Assembly (NCBI RefSeq): GCF_001642475.1 | Contig: NW_019174062.1 | Span: 1-64,000 of the forward strand | From: Fonsecaea monophora | Lineage: Eukaryota > Ascomycota > Eurotiomycetes > Chaetothyriales > Herpotrichiellaceae | DNA: 64,000 nucleotides | Reading direction: 5' to 3' | Shown here: piece by piece, positions 43,012-54,077 of the stretch | How the letters are laid out: every line of letters starts with the position of its first letter | Numbering within the stretch: the first letter of the stretch is position 1 | The notes under the pieces: model-generated | What the model saw: the letters and a program-made list of their open reading frames with translations, nothing else | The model's database searches: none | Told to the model about the DNA's origin: nothing | Position numbers and translations under genes: made by a program

Positions 43012-44982
43012 ATGCCGAGAAAGACGACAGGCTGTTGGACTTGTAGAGCGCGCAAGAAACGGTGTGACGACAGCCGCCCCTGCTGTTCTTCTTGTACATT
43101 GCGTGCCATAACCTGCTACGGGTATGGCGAGAAACCACAATGGATGGACGGTGGCGACACCGAGAAGGCCGTCATGGAAAACATCAGACGTCAGACAAAG
43201 GAGAGTTACCGAAGAAGACGCTCTCGAGGAGGCTCTGGCGCCGCCGCCAAATCTCGCCTCGCGAGGCGCGAACTTGCCCCGAGCACGTCCAAGTCCATCT
43301 CGACCTCGCCCTCCTCGCCTTTGCGTCCGCTAGGAGGAACCTCAACCTCGTCGCCGTCATCGGTTTGGCCGCAGGATAAACTTACGCCGTCGGACCATGG
43401 CATCGATCTTGCTCAGCGTCACCAAAGCTCGATTTGGGGCACAAGTCAGGACACGCTCGGCGCATACCTTGTTGCACGCCTCGCAAGAACTGAACCGCCG
43501 AGCCCAAACTCGTTCGACCCGCTGGTGGTCGCGGACCGCAATTACTCCGTCCCTACCTCACCAAACACGTCCCTGAGTACCTCTTCTCTCCCATTCGACG
43601 TCCAAGAGATCAACCTAGTCATGTACTACCTCGACCACATATTCCCCCGACTGTCCCCTTACTTCCAGTACTACGCGGGAGACACCGGCCGAGGCTGGCT
43701 TCTCAACCTCTTCCTGCGGAACAAGCCACTGTGCAACGCTGCCGTCTGCCTGAGTGCGTGCGACAAGGCCCAGTTCGTGCTGGGACCCTTGAGCGACATC
43801 CCGCAACCGTACCATGAACTGGAAATGCAGCATTTGCGGAGCGTGGCAGACCTGCGCGACCATCTCGACCAGGTGTCCAAGAAGACGGGGGCCAGTCAGG
43901 TGGCGGCAGGCGTCGAGGCGCTGGCTTGTATCATACATATGATTTTCTTCGAGGTTGGTTTCAACTCACCGTCATTACTCTACATTCTCTGCACCAAATT
44001 GACCACTTTTCAGCTTTGGATTCCACGAAAAGGCCTCATGAACGACTGGGTCATGCACCTGGACGCAGCCAGCGCGCTGTTATCCTCGCTTGACTCGTCG
44101 CCGTCGCTCATGTCTGAAACATCCCCCGCTTCCGACATCTCCCAAAGCCACGAATACCCGTCGCCGTCGCAATGTAACATCCCGACCGAGCTCCTGTCCG
44201 AAGGCGAGAAGCTGGCCTTTGACTTTTTCCTCGACTTCTACATCTCCTGCTTCATCACCGCTGTCGCGACCCTGGGTCTCACGCCGCAATCTGCCCGGTC
44301 GATCCGGAGGGTGCGCGCGTTGTGCGATCAAAACCCGACGAGGTTGTGGGACCGACGCGGATGCGACGACACGGTCATGCTCACGCTCCTCGACATCGCC
44401 ATCCTCAAGGACTGGAGACTGAGAAAATCTCGCAGTGGGACACTCAGTCTGCGAGAACTGACCCGCCGCGCCGAGCCGATCGAGAGTCTACTTCACGAGG
44501 GCGTCGCCAAGTTCGCCGCGACCACCAGTCCACAATCCCCGGCGCCTGCGAGATTCTCGTCCTGCGTGGACGAAGAAAAACGCATGGTCACAAACATCTA
44601 CGTCAATGCGGCGCTGTTGTTCCTGCACGTCGTCGTGTCGGGCTTCCACCCCAACATCCCCGAGATCCGCCAGGGGGTGCTCCGCACGCTCGACGCACTC
44701 GAGTACATGCGCGAGCACTCGTCGCACAATTTCCCCTCGTGGCCCTACTGCGTCGCGGGCTGTCTGGCGCTCGAGTCCGAGTATTCCCGGTTCCGGGCCC
44801 TGGTGCCGCCGAACGAACAGGGCAAACACCCGCTGGTGCTGTCGATCTGGACGCTCGAGATCATCGAGGAGTGTTGGAGGATTCGGGCGGCGCAGAGGCG
44901 GCAGCACCTGGAAGGCGGGGAGGAGTCTTGTGATTGGGTAGCCGCCATGAATCAGCTGGGGACGCGACTCCTTCTTCTATAA
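43012..44982 (+). CDS. Zn2Cys6 transcription factor with Fungal_trans_2 domain (TF3)
   Basis: The zinc cluster sits at the extreme N-terminus: GCWTCRARKKRCDDSRPCCSSC followed by TLRAITC. It is followed by an Arg-rich stretch (YRRRRSRGG), a Ser/Pro-rich linker and a long helical domain of the Fungal_trans_2 type (EINLVMYYLDHIFPRLSPYF, LACIIHMIFFE). The segment 43954-44013 is 60 nt, stop-free and in frame, but has GT...TTTTCAG ends, and removing it joins MIFFE to LWIPRKGLMNDWVMH, the usual family continuation. That gives 636 residues. The gene lies between the DHA2 transporter and the amidase; target genes are unknown. Confidence 0.9.
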   Translation: MPRKTTGCWTCRARKKRCDDSRPCCSSCTLRAITCYGYGEKPQWMDGGDTEKAVMENIRRQTKESYRRRRSRGGSGAAAKSRLARRELAPSTSKSISTSPSSPLRPLGGTSTSSPSSVWPQDKLTPSDHGIDLAQRHQSSIWGTSQDTLGAYLVARLARTEPPSPNSFDPLVVADRNYSVPTSPNTSLSTSSLPFDVQEINLVMYYLDHIFPRLSPYFQYYAGDTGRGWLLNLFLRNKPLCNAAVCLSACDKAQFVLGPLSDIPQPYHELEMQHLRSVADLRDHLDQVSKKTGASQVAAGVEALACIIHMIFFEVGFNSPSLLYILCTKLTTFQLWIPRKGLMNDWVMHLDAASALLSSLDSSPSLMSETSPASDISQSHEYPSPSQCNIPTELLSEGEKLAFDFFLDFYISCFITAVATLGLTPQSARSIRRVRALCDQNPTRLWDRRGCDDTVMLTLLDIAILKDWRLRKSRSGTLSLRELTRRAEPIESLLHEGVAKFAATTSPQSPAPARFSSCVDEEKRMVTNIYVNAALLFLHVVVSGFHPNIPEIRQGVLRTLDALEYMREHSSHNFPSWPYCVAGCLALESEYSRFRALVPPNEQGKHPLVLSIWTLEIIEECWRIRAAQRRQHLEGGEESCDWVAAMNQLGTRLLLL

Positions 44983-45123
44983 CAGCAAAACTAATCAACC
45001 TCTCGAAGGAGGGGGAAAACAAGGTGCCAGTGTTGCAATCAGTTTTTTTTTTAGAAAAAAAAGGGGGGGCTAACGTTGCAATCCCAAAAACAGGGGTTCC
45101 ATTGTTGCAATATATACAAATAC

Positions 45124-47345
45124 TCATGAGCTCTTTTGCTTGACCGCCAATGCCGTGGAAATCAGCTCGACCAACCCGAGGATCTTCTCTTCCTGCAGTC
45201 TGCGTCCGACCAATTGCAAGCCCACCGGTGTGCCCTGCTGGACTTCTGGGTCGTCTGTTCGCGGTGAGAAAGAGTTAGCACAAAGTTTCACCTGATTGTG
45301 GACAATCCATATGTCCAGGGTCAAGGGCCAACAGCCATCGCTCTGCAGACAGGCTCATCGTAACTTACATTGTTCCCAGACTGTCTTGTCCAGGTCATTC
45401 ATGGGCTTGTAGTCCTTGTCGAACGTGTCGATTGTCTTGTCGACTTTGGTCACGGGGAAGACGACGGATGTGTAGTCGAGGGTGTTTACCCAGGGTGTAT
45501 AGCCTATAAAGGGATTGGTGGTGGCATCAGCGATCAATTTCGCGACTTCCTTCCAAGAAGGAAGGACAAGGGCAAGAAAGAGAGATAAGCAAGAGTAAAA
45601 CGAGGACAAGAAAGAGAAATGAGAAAGAGAGGAATATGGGTTGAAAAAAAAAAGAGAGCAGGAAAGAATGAATGTCACGTACCAATCGGCATGGCCTTTT
45701 CAAACTGGAGCGCGGCAAACGGCGCGACGGGCGTGAGAATCGCGTCCACCGGTCTGCCCGACTGTGTCGACGCCGCGGTGCTGTTCCAGTAATCCATATA
45801 TTCCTTCTGGTACTCGCGGACGCGCAGGTTCAGGTCCCAAACCTTGTCGACCGTCTTGGGCGTCCCGGCCTTTTCGCCGTAAAACTCGCGCACGCGGTCC
45901 TGGAGCGGTTCGCCCGAGAGTCCGATGTGGTGCCATATGTCGAGGCCGGAGTCGGCGGTGAAGGCTTCGAACTGTATGCGGCGTCGTCAGATATGGGCGT
46001 GAGATGGGATCTCTCACACACAGAGAGAGAGAGAGAGAAGGCAAAAGGAGCTAAGAACTTACGGCAAGTTCGACACCCTTCTTGTGCGACGGCGGGTTCC
46101 AGTCCACGACGTCGTGGCCCATTTCGAGAATGAGCGCCTTGACAGTCTCAAAGGCCCTCCTCACGCCAGGCTGGGGATTCACGACGCCGTCGCTCGGCAG
46201 CAGCCCGAACGTGAGTTTGCTCCCGTCAGCGGGGAGTGGCGCGCACAGCTCATCCCTCCAGGGCATTTCCACCACGGCCGGATCGTGCAGCCAGGGTTGT
46301 TGGCTCATGATCGATCGGAGCATCAACTTCAATGCCCCCACGGACGAGGAGATCGGGCCACAGACGGAAGGGATGGTGTTCTGGCCCGGCATGCTGTTGG
46401 CGGCGCCCGCGTATGGCAGACGACCAAAGGATGGTCTGATGCCGTAGAGTCCGTTGAAGGCAGAGGGGATTCTGGAGATGAGATCAGATGAGGGTTTCCG
46501 ATTTATCACAGGATGAAAATGTCGGAGCATTGGGGCTCACTCACCTGATACTGCCCCCAATATCTGTCCCGAACCCGATAGGGCTTCCGCGCATACCGAC
46601 CAGAGCCCCCTCGCCGCCGGAACTACCACCACAGCTCATGAGACGATTGTGCGGGTTCAAGGTGAAGCCGACGATGTTGTTCCACGTCAACCCGCTCATG
46701 ACGGTGTGTGGTAGGCTGGTCTTGCAAAAGGGCACGGCGCCCAACGCTTTAGCCTCGCGGACCAGTTCGCTGTCGGTATTCCTCTCCTTGCCCGTGCCCG
46801 TGACGCCTTCGAAGGTGCCGATCCACCCGACGTAGCCCATGGTCGTCTCGACGCCCTTTATGTGGAACTGGTCCTTGAAACTGACGGGGAGGCCGTGCAG
46901 CGGGCCAGTCGGACCGTTGGCGGCGGCGAAGGCGGCATCGAGTTCTTTGGCTTGCTCGATTGCTAGGTCGAAGAAGATCTCGTGCAGGCAGTTTGTCTGT
47001 TTGATGGAAACTTGGTAAGCCGCGCTCAGATGTATGTACACATTGCAAAAGCACGAGGATACAAACCAACTGATGCGCCAACGCGGCACGATGGCAAAAC
47101 GCCGTAACGACCTCGACAGCCGTCCACTTCCCCGAGGTGGTGTGTTCCGTGATCCGCACGGCATCGCTCTCTGTGATCTCGATCTCTCGAGGAGACAGAA
47201 ACTGCTGCACATAGGCGCCTGTGACGTCCCTCTGCTCAGCGGGCGAGGGGAGAGGGGGCGTAAGTCGCCATTCCGGCGGGATGGCGGCGAGGGTTGACTC
47301 TCGCTTCTTTTGCGCGCGTTCCTGCCAGGTCGGGAGCGAGCCCAT
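45124..47345 (-). CDS. Amidase (acetamidase type, amidase-signature family)
   Basis: Six exons (47345-47067, 46996-46545, 46471-46063, 45971-45683, 45503-45369, 45254-45124) give 564 residues. The amidase signature is complete: catalytic Lys in GLPVSFKDQF (about 134), GGSSGGEGAL with the cis-Ser, and GTDIGGSIR containing the nucleophile Ser. The N-terminus (MGSLPTWQERAQKKRES) and C-terminal TPVGLQLVGRRLQEEKIL are typical of fungal acetamidases, cytosolic enzymes that release ammonia from small amides. The gene faces away from the urea transporter across 1.3 kb containing GATA-factor sites, so nitrogen control is likely. Other amide substrates are possible. Confidence 0.94.
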
Positions 47346-48632
47346 GATGATGACAAGAGAGAGATGAGTTTCGAGGAGATAGTCGAGAGATGAGAGTTGA
47401 GAGGCGATGGGTTGATTTCTCCTTAAGTCGTTGGGTTGGTAGGAATGCAACATGTATTATATTCCATCATATTCTATCAAATCGAATTATATTTATTTAT
47501 TTTGTTTGTATTGTTTCCTCGGTCTGTATCTGGGTGACCCCCTCATCCAACCATCAATCTATCCACGTTTGGTCTCGTCTCGTCTCGTCTAGTAAGACTC
47601 ACAATTCTGCACTGTCGCCTGTCGCGCGCCGCGCATTGCAGGAGGAGATGAGCGCAGTAGAATGAGTGGCGGATACATTTGCCGTGGTTGGGGACGAAAG
47701 CGCACCTCAGCTCTTGTCCTTGCCCACTTGGTGAACCTCGCTCGCTCAACTCACTGGCTGGATGGCTGGCTGATAACCTTGTAACCTCGTACCGACATCT
47801 ATCTCGTGCGGCATTGACATGGAGAGAGCAGTTGAATTACCTCCCCCTCAGCGTCCTCCCTCTCTGCGTGTCTTGGGTAGATAGACCAGCTCGGACGAAA
47901 TGGACTCGGCATGCTTAATAATTATTGCCGCCTGCGCCAATGGCGGCGCATGCGAGACACTAACATGTCTAGAGATACGAAGATCGGAGAGCGCGATATC
48001 ACCTAGGCTTCAGTCTGGAGCCAATGAGATGCGAATAAACGACTCTACCAAGTGCGGGAAACAGGGGTAGACGTAGGCGCAGTTGAATTCAACGGCGGCT
48101 ACCTTTCACTGTACTCGGTACATACATCGAACCTGTCTATCTATCGATGTACCAAGGTACTAGGCTAGTTCTATCTATTCCCGTTTCCCCCTCATCACCG
48201 TCTCTATTGATCCTGTCGCAGTCGATCGACGGCTAGACTTGCGCCTCGCATACAAGGAGATATCCGTTCTGGACTTACCGTCTTTCTCGAGATTCTGTTT
48301 CTGGTTCTCGCCACCAAAGAACCGAGTGTATTTGTCGAATATCATATCTCTTATCTTGCACGGTCCAGAGAGTGCTACCTGCAGGATCGGATCAACCTTT
48401 CCAAGCCTGAGGGACCCCTTCCCGTTGGGGGTTTCCTTATCTCTCACATTATCCACGAGCGAACAGACGAGCAGATGGAGATGGGGAAGGATATAAAAAC
48501 GGGCGACGCAAAGGTCGACCCCCTGCGGCGTCCATCTCGCTCATCGCCATCAACAATAACGAATCCAGCCCTCCTTCCACGGTGCTGCATTTCTTGTCTG
48601 AATACCGAACCTCTACCTCCTCATCGGTCGCC
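47346..48632. promoter_or_regulatory. Divergent promoter of amidase and urea transporter with GATA sites
   Basis: Contains TGATAA (47771-47776), AGATAG (47879-47884 and, reversed, 47799-47804) and reversed AGATAA at 48351-48356 and 48437-48442. These match the HGATAR consensus of the nitrogen regulator AreA/Nit2. TATAAAA at 48492-48498 precedes the transporter. Regulation is inferred. Confidence 0.6.
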
Positions 48633-51240
48633 ATGTCGACGTACTCTGTCGGACCAGAGCTCAAGGTGCTCAGCCCCGGCGTGGGCTACGGCATCATCGC
48701 AGGCATCGGCGCCGTCTTCACGCTGGTCATGATCCTGACCGCCAAGTTTCAGAACCGGTACTTTGCCTTCTCGACAAAGCAGTCAGAAGAATTCAACACG
48801 GCATCGCGCAACGTTAAGCCCGGTCTCATTGTCGCGGGTATCGTCTCTGCCTGGACCTGGTCGGCGACGCTGCTCACCAGTTCCACCTTTGCCTATTCCT
48901 TCGGCATCTCCGGGCCCATGTGGTACGCCGCCCTGGGTTCGTCGCAGGTCATATTGTTCGCCTTGCTCTCCCTCAGGGTCAAAAGAGATGTTCCAGGGGC
49001 ACATACGTTTCCGGAAATTGTCCTGTCTCGCCACGGCAAAGGTTTGTTGAGACTCTCATTCATTTCAGCAGTACATGGCGGAGAAGCAGAGACTGACGAA
49101 GCTGGCCAGTGGCTCATGGCATTTATACCTTCTTCGGATGGGTCGTCAACATGTGTAAGTCCTTCTCAATGACATTTCCGATGACACACTCTTGACATGG
49201 TGGACCACAGTCGTCGGCGCAACGCTCGTGCTCGGAGGATCTCAAGTGGTGGCAGGGCTTTCTGGCGTCAATGTCTATGCGGCCTGTTTCATTGTAAGCG
49301 ATCATTCCTGCAACCCCCAAATCGAACCATAAGGCGTGAAATACTCACCACCGCGCAGATCCCCCTCGCCGTCGCCGCGTACGTGATCCAAGGCGGCCTC
49401 CGTAGCACCTTCGTCGCCGACTACCTGCACACGGTGATTCTGTTCGTGGCCATCTTCATCTTCGCCTTCACGCTCTACACCTCGGACGATTACACGGGCA
49501 GTCCCGGCCGAGTGTACGACCTCCTGGTCGAGGCCGGGAAGCAGACTCCCCTCGCAGGAAACCGCCACGGCTCGTGGCTCACATTCCAGTCGTCAACGGG
49601 CATCAAGTTCGCCGCCGTCATCTTCCTCGGCAGCTTCTCGACTGTCTGGCTGGACCAGGCGTACTGGCAGCGTGCCATTGCCTCGAAGCCCGAGACGAGT
49701 GTCCAGGCGTATTTGCTCGGCGGGGTGAGTTTCATATTATCCTCCCCTACTCTTCAGCCATTACTCCCCCTCTGTGGTTCACAGATTACCCCGTTTCATG
49801 TCGTAAGAAGGAGTATTTCGTACCTGGCATGCTAATTTCTAACAGCTGGCATGGTATGGCATCCCATTCGGATTCGCCACGGTCATGGGCCTAGGTGCCG
49901 TCGCCTTGACCGGATCGCCGTCCTTCCCTACCTACCCGAACCCTCTCAACGCGGCCCAAGTCGGCGGGGGCTTCGCTGCACCGGCGACGGCGATCGCGCT
50001 GATGGGCAAAAACGGCGCGGCGCTGATGCTGCTGCTCCTCTTCATGGCCGTCACGTCGGCGGCGTCGGCGGAATTGATCGCTGTGTCGTCGCTCTGGACG
50101 TTCGACGTGTACAAGCTGTACATCAACCCGTCGGCGTCGTCGACCAAGCTGGTCAGGCAGGCGCACTACGGCATCATGGGCTACTCGCTGATCCTGTCGG
50201 CGTTCTGCTGCGCCCTGAGCGCCAGCGGCGTCGATATCACCTGGATTCTGACCGTGGGGGGCGTCCTCGTCGGAGGCGGCGGCATTCCTCTGGGGCTGAT
50301 CGTCTTGTTCCCTTCATGGGTGTCGACGCCCGCCGCGATCGGCGCGCCGCTTATCGCCTCACCCCTCGGCCTGACCGCGTGGTTCGTCACGACGCACATC
50401 CGCTCTGGAGCCATCACGGCCGTGACCACGGGTGACCTCACCAACGCCCTGGTTGGCAGCTCCGTGGCATGCGGGATCGGCGCCGTCGTGGCCGTGGTCT
50501 TCTCCTTCCTCTTCCCGTACAAATACACCTCGACGGACCCGGCCCACATCGCCCGCGTGCAGAAGATCCAGGGAACCGCAGCCTTGCACGGTCGCGAGGT
50601 GCTGACTGAGCTCGCCACCAGCGGCGGCATGGCGACCCCGGCAATCGAGGATGAGAAACCAAGCGCGAGCGAGACCAAGGCTGCTCCGGGAGTCGTCTCC
50701 GAACAACCACAAGCACCATCGTCCACAACCGCGCAGGGCAAGGACCAGGATCATACAGATCCCATACACGCCCCTCCCGTCTCTCGCGCTCCCGGATCCA
50801 TCGATGCCGGCGCCGCCACCGGCAACGAAATCGTCGACTACCTGCTCACGAACCACATCGAGCCGCTCGACCTGCAAGCCTACCGCCGCGCCCGCCGCCT
50901 CGCCTACTGGGGCTGCGGCGTCTTCTTTGTGTTGGCCATCGTGTTATTCCCCTTCACGTTCTTCGGCACGGGCTACATCTTCACCAAAGCCGCCTTCACG
51001 GGCTGGGTCGTGGTCAGCTTCATCTGGGTGTTTTTCAGCGCCATCGCCTGCATCTTTTGGCCTCTGCTGGAAAGTTATCCCACGTTGCGGGATATGGTGG
51101 GCATGTTGGTCCGTGATACGTTCGGCAAGGAGGGGAAGGGCAGTGGTAGTGGTAGTGGTGGTAGTGAGGGTGAAGGTGAGGAGAATCACGAAAATCAAGG
51201 GCCGGTGTCTGGTGCCCGCGAACACAGTTCGCCGGTTTAA
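48633..51240 (+). CDS. dur3: Urea/proton symporter, DUR3-type (SSS family)
   Basis: Five exons (48633-49041, 49110-49154, 49211-49293, 49359-49724, 49846-51240) give 765 residues with about 15 membrane segments. Family landmarks include YGIIAGIGAVFTLVMIL near the N-terminus, FNTASRNVKPGLIVAGIVSA, GGLRSTFVADYLHT, VIFLGSFSTVWLDQAYWQRA and AVTSAASAELIAVSSLWTFD. It imports urea at low external concentration using the proton gradient at the plasma membrane. A ~100-residue hydrophilic loop and a Gly/Ser-rich C-terminal tail are cytoplasmic. MSTYSVGPELKVLSPG at 48633 is chosen as start; an ATG at 48582 adds an unlikely leader. Pairing with the amidase indicates a nitrogen-scavenging locus. Confidence 0.94.
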
Positions 51241-51804
51241 AAGTGAGGATTTTGTATCAAATTGAGTTGAGCTGGGTGTTGTGCTGTGCAGTGCTGTGCA
51301 GTGCTGTGCAGTGCTGTGCAGTGCTGTGCAGTGCTGTGTTTTTGGCCAGAACATCTGCGGTGTCGATCGAGAGGAGATGGACGACAATAGATTCAATGCA
51401 GGAAGACGGATAGAATCTAGATTCCGCCCACAAAAGTCGTCTTGAGTCAGAGTGGACGAAGGACGCGAAACTAGCTCATTCACTTACTCACTCAATCAGT
51501 TAGATAGATAAAAAAGAAGAGAAGATGGTATACAAGGGAAAAGTCTGGAAATGCGACAAGTTGCCTTTTACAGAATCTCTATCCTCTCAAACTAGATTTC
51601 GGTTTCTCAACAGAACCAGTCTCAAAACAACGACAATCAACTAAAATAGGACGGCTTCTTCGACTTGGATCTGTTTGCATATGTAAAGTGTTCCTGTACT
51701 CCGCTTCGTTTCGTGCTTGACTTCAAAGAGATGGATATCAGGGCTCCGAGCGTATTGAAAATGTATCTGCTAGATGAGATCAAATGCCCAACCAGAGGAA
51801 GGGG
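51241..51804. other. Convergent 3' regions of DUR3 and FAD monooxygenase
   Basis: Holds the 10-bp tandem repeat and AT-rich polyadenylation-like sequence. No gene is seen. Confidence 0.5.
51281..51338. repeat. Tandem repeat, unit GTGCTGTGCA
   Basis: Five perfect 10-bp copies (51281-51330) plus 8 bp of a sixth, starting 41 bp after the transporter stop codon. It probably lies in the 3' UTR. Confidence 0.9.
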
Positions 51805-53313
51805 TTACATTCTTGCAAATTGGTCCGGCATCCTTGAAACCGACTTTACAGGGACGAACGCGTTAGATGGGACCACATCACTCCTACTCTTCCGCTCGGG
51901 CGCCGCCTCGTTCGCGATTTGTCGTCTCATGTCGTACAGGTTCATCTCATCAATGGTCAATTTTCCCGTCGCGACCGCCGCTTTGTACCCTATCTTCTGG
52001 CTGGAGAAGCCGATACGCTCGTTGATGTTTTCGCGCGCCCGGGCGCTGGCGGCCTGCACTTTCGTGGCCCGTGGTTTCCGAATCCGCTCGTACAGGGCAA
52101 GGCCAGCTGCGATGTCCGAGGTGTAAGTATATTCAGGGCCGAAGATGATGCCCAGCGCGGCGGCATCTTCGATCGCCTGGCACGCCCCCTGGCTCTGATC
52201 CGGGAGCATCGGGTGCGCAGCGTCACCGAGGACGCATGTCCGGCCGATCGTCCAGTGAGGATAGGGTTCGTGCACGAACAGACGCCACGGCTTGATGTCT
52301 TTGGAGTGTCGGAATAACGCCAGCAGTCTCTCGTCCAGGTCAGGAAACGGGGCGAGCAGTTCCTCCACGCTGGCTTCGTGGTTCCACCCCTCGGATGCGT
52401 GGTCGGACTTTGATGTCGGAAAGAAGCAGTAAAAGCTGTTGATTTCCCCAGAACGACACGGTGAGTAGACAATCTTTTCAATTCCCACACCGCCCCAGAA
52501 TTCAATGGCACAGTTGCGTGTCAAATCGAGGAGGCCGAGTCGAGATACTTCGCTGGTTTCCATCACGCAGTGGTAGCAGGTAGAGGTGGATTGTTTGCGG
52601 GTCGGGATTATTCCTAAGGTACGCCTCACAGCAGACTGTTGATGAAGTTAGAGTTGCTGAGGTTTGCTATATAAGAGGAAGCAAAGTGAACTCACTCCGA
52701 TCCCATCCGCTCCCACAATCATGTCGTGCTGTGCAACAAGTCCGTTTTCAAACGTCACGATACCCTGCTCGTGATCAATTTCCTTGCACTTGTGATCCAA
52801 CCGCAGCTTCGCTGGAGTCCCTTCGCCACGGCCAGTGGCTGAATCCATGAGCATCTCGTGCATATTCACGCGGTGAAACATGTTGTAAACCTGTGGAGAA
52901 TTCAGTAACTCAGATCCCCGTTCTACAGACCGCCAGACAAAAAGCTCACCCATCCCCATTGATCCTTGTAGTCTGAAAGGTCATAGACACTCTGTACCTC
53001 GCCAGTCTTCCAGTCGTGGCGGATCAGTTTCTGTAACACCACTGTCTTACCGATAGAGATGTCGACGTTCCATTCTTCCAGCCACCGGGTGCCATTGGCA
53101 GCACAACTGATCGAGGCTCCGACTTCTCCAGCAAAGTGGGCTTGCTCATAGATAGTGACGCTGTGGCCCGCTCGACGGAGTGATGTTGCTGCTGCTAGAC
53201 CACCTTGCTTGTGTTAGAATAGATCTCAGGAATCCTGATTTCTTGGTCTCGCTGCACTTACCAATGCCGCCACCGATGACAGCCACATCTAAAGGTTTCC
53301 AGCCCTCCGCCAT
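51805..53313 (-). CDS. FAD-dependent aromatic hydroxylase (salicylate hydroxylase-like)
   Basis: Four exons (53313-53262, 53203-52950, 52890-52696, 52635-51805) give 443 residues. The FAD Rossmann motif GGGIGGLAAA (about 14-23) is split by intron 1. VGADGIGSAVRR is the conserved DG region, and GDAAHPMLPDQSQGACQAIE (about 304-323) is the second FAD/NADH motif of group A flavin hydroxylases. It would hydroxylate an aromatic acid using NAD(P)H and O2. Its head-to-head partner is 2,3-dihydroxybenzoate decarboxylase, so hydroxylation of salicylate to 2,3-dihydroxybenzoate, or directly to catechol, is the leading inference. It has a cytosolic layout, with no signal peptide. Confidence 0.92.
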
Positions 53314-54077
53314 GAGTTCCTATAGTAGATGAAGTTTGTATTTTGTACAATGTCACGCGACTTCCTTAGCGAATTTGAGGAGTTAAGAGGCTCGTTATTG
53401 ACCCTTTTTTGAAGTATACCAATGGAGCGCTGTTAGGTATATCAAGTACCTTGTCTCCCATGTCTGGTCATTAAAGTAGATGGATTCTTTTGCCGATGCA
53501 CTGATAACAACCCAAGACATTTCCCTTGGGACGCCTCATTCATTGGCATACTCGTTCCACAGGGTCCCTTGAACATGGTAACAACGCTTGATCGGGAAGA
53601 ACAAATTGCTGATGCCGCTTGATATCGCAACAAAGTTGTCTTTTGGCGGCCTCTCGGGTGAGAATTTGGGCGTCCTACCAAGCAACTGGGATCGCGATTC
53701 GTCCCATTGTCGGGTAATGCACCAGTGCGCTGCCCGCCAACCGCGGATCAGTGAACAATTGGCTGGGTCTGACGTCCTGCTGCACCATCCCGCCATGACC
53801 AAAGCAAAGAGAAGATGACTATGTTATGCCAGACGTAGACTATCCGTCGGCTACGGGTGTGGAATTGGAGAAGTATAGCATGAGGAGTTGACGTTCGATG
53901 AACTGTTCGAGTGGAGTTGACGCCGGGGGTTTTCCGTGCAATACACGCATCAACATCTCGCAGTGTTGATTCCAGCAGGAATCTCTCCTGTGAAGTGAGC
54001 TCAAGTGTCCTTATAAAGGGAAAACCAGCCGTCTGTACAGGAAAGGTCATTGCGTTCAAAGTCTACTCAACGCCAAA
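53314..54077. promoter_or_regulatory. Divergent promoter of FAD hydroxylase and DHB decarboxylase
   Basis: 764 bp between divergent starts. TATAAA at 54012-54017 lies about 60 bp before the decarboxylase ATG. No coding exon is recognised. Confidence 0.6.
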
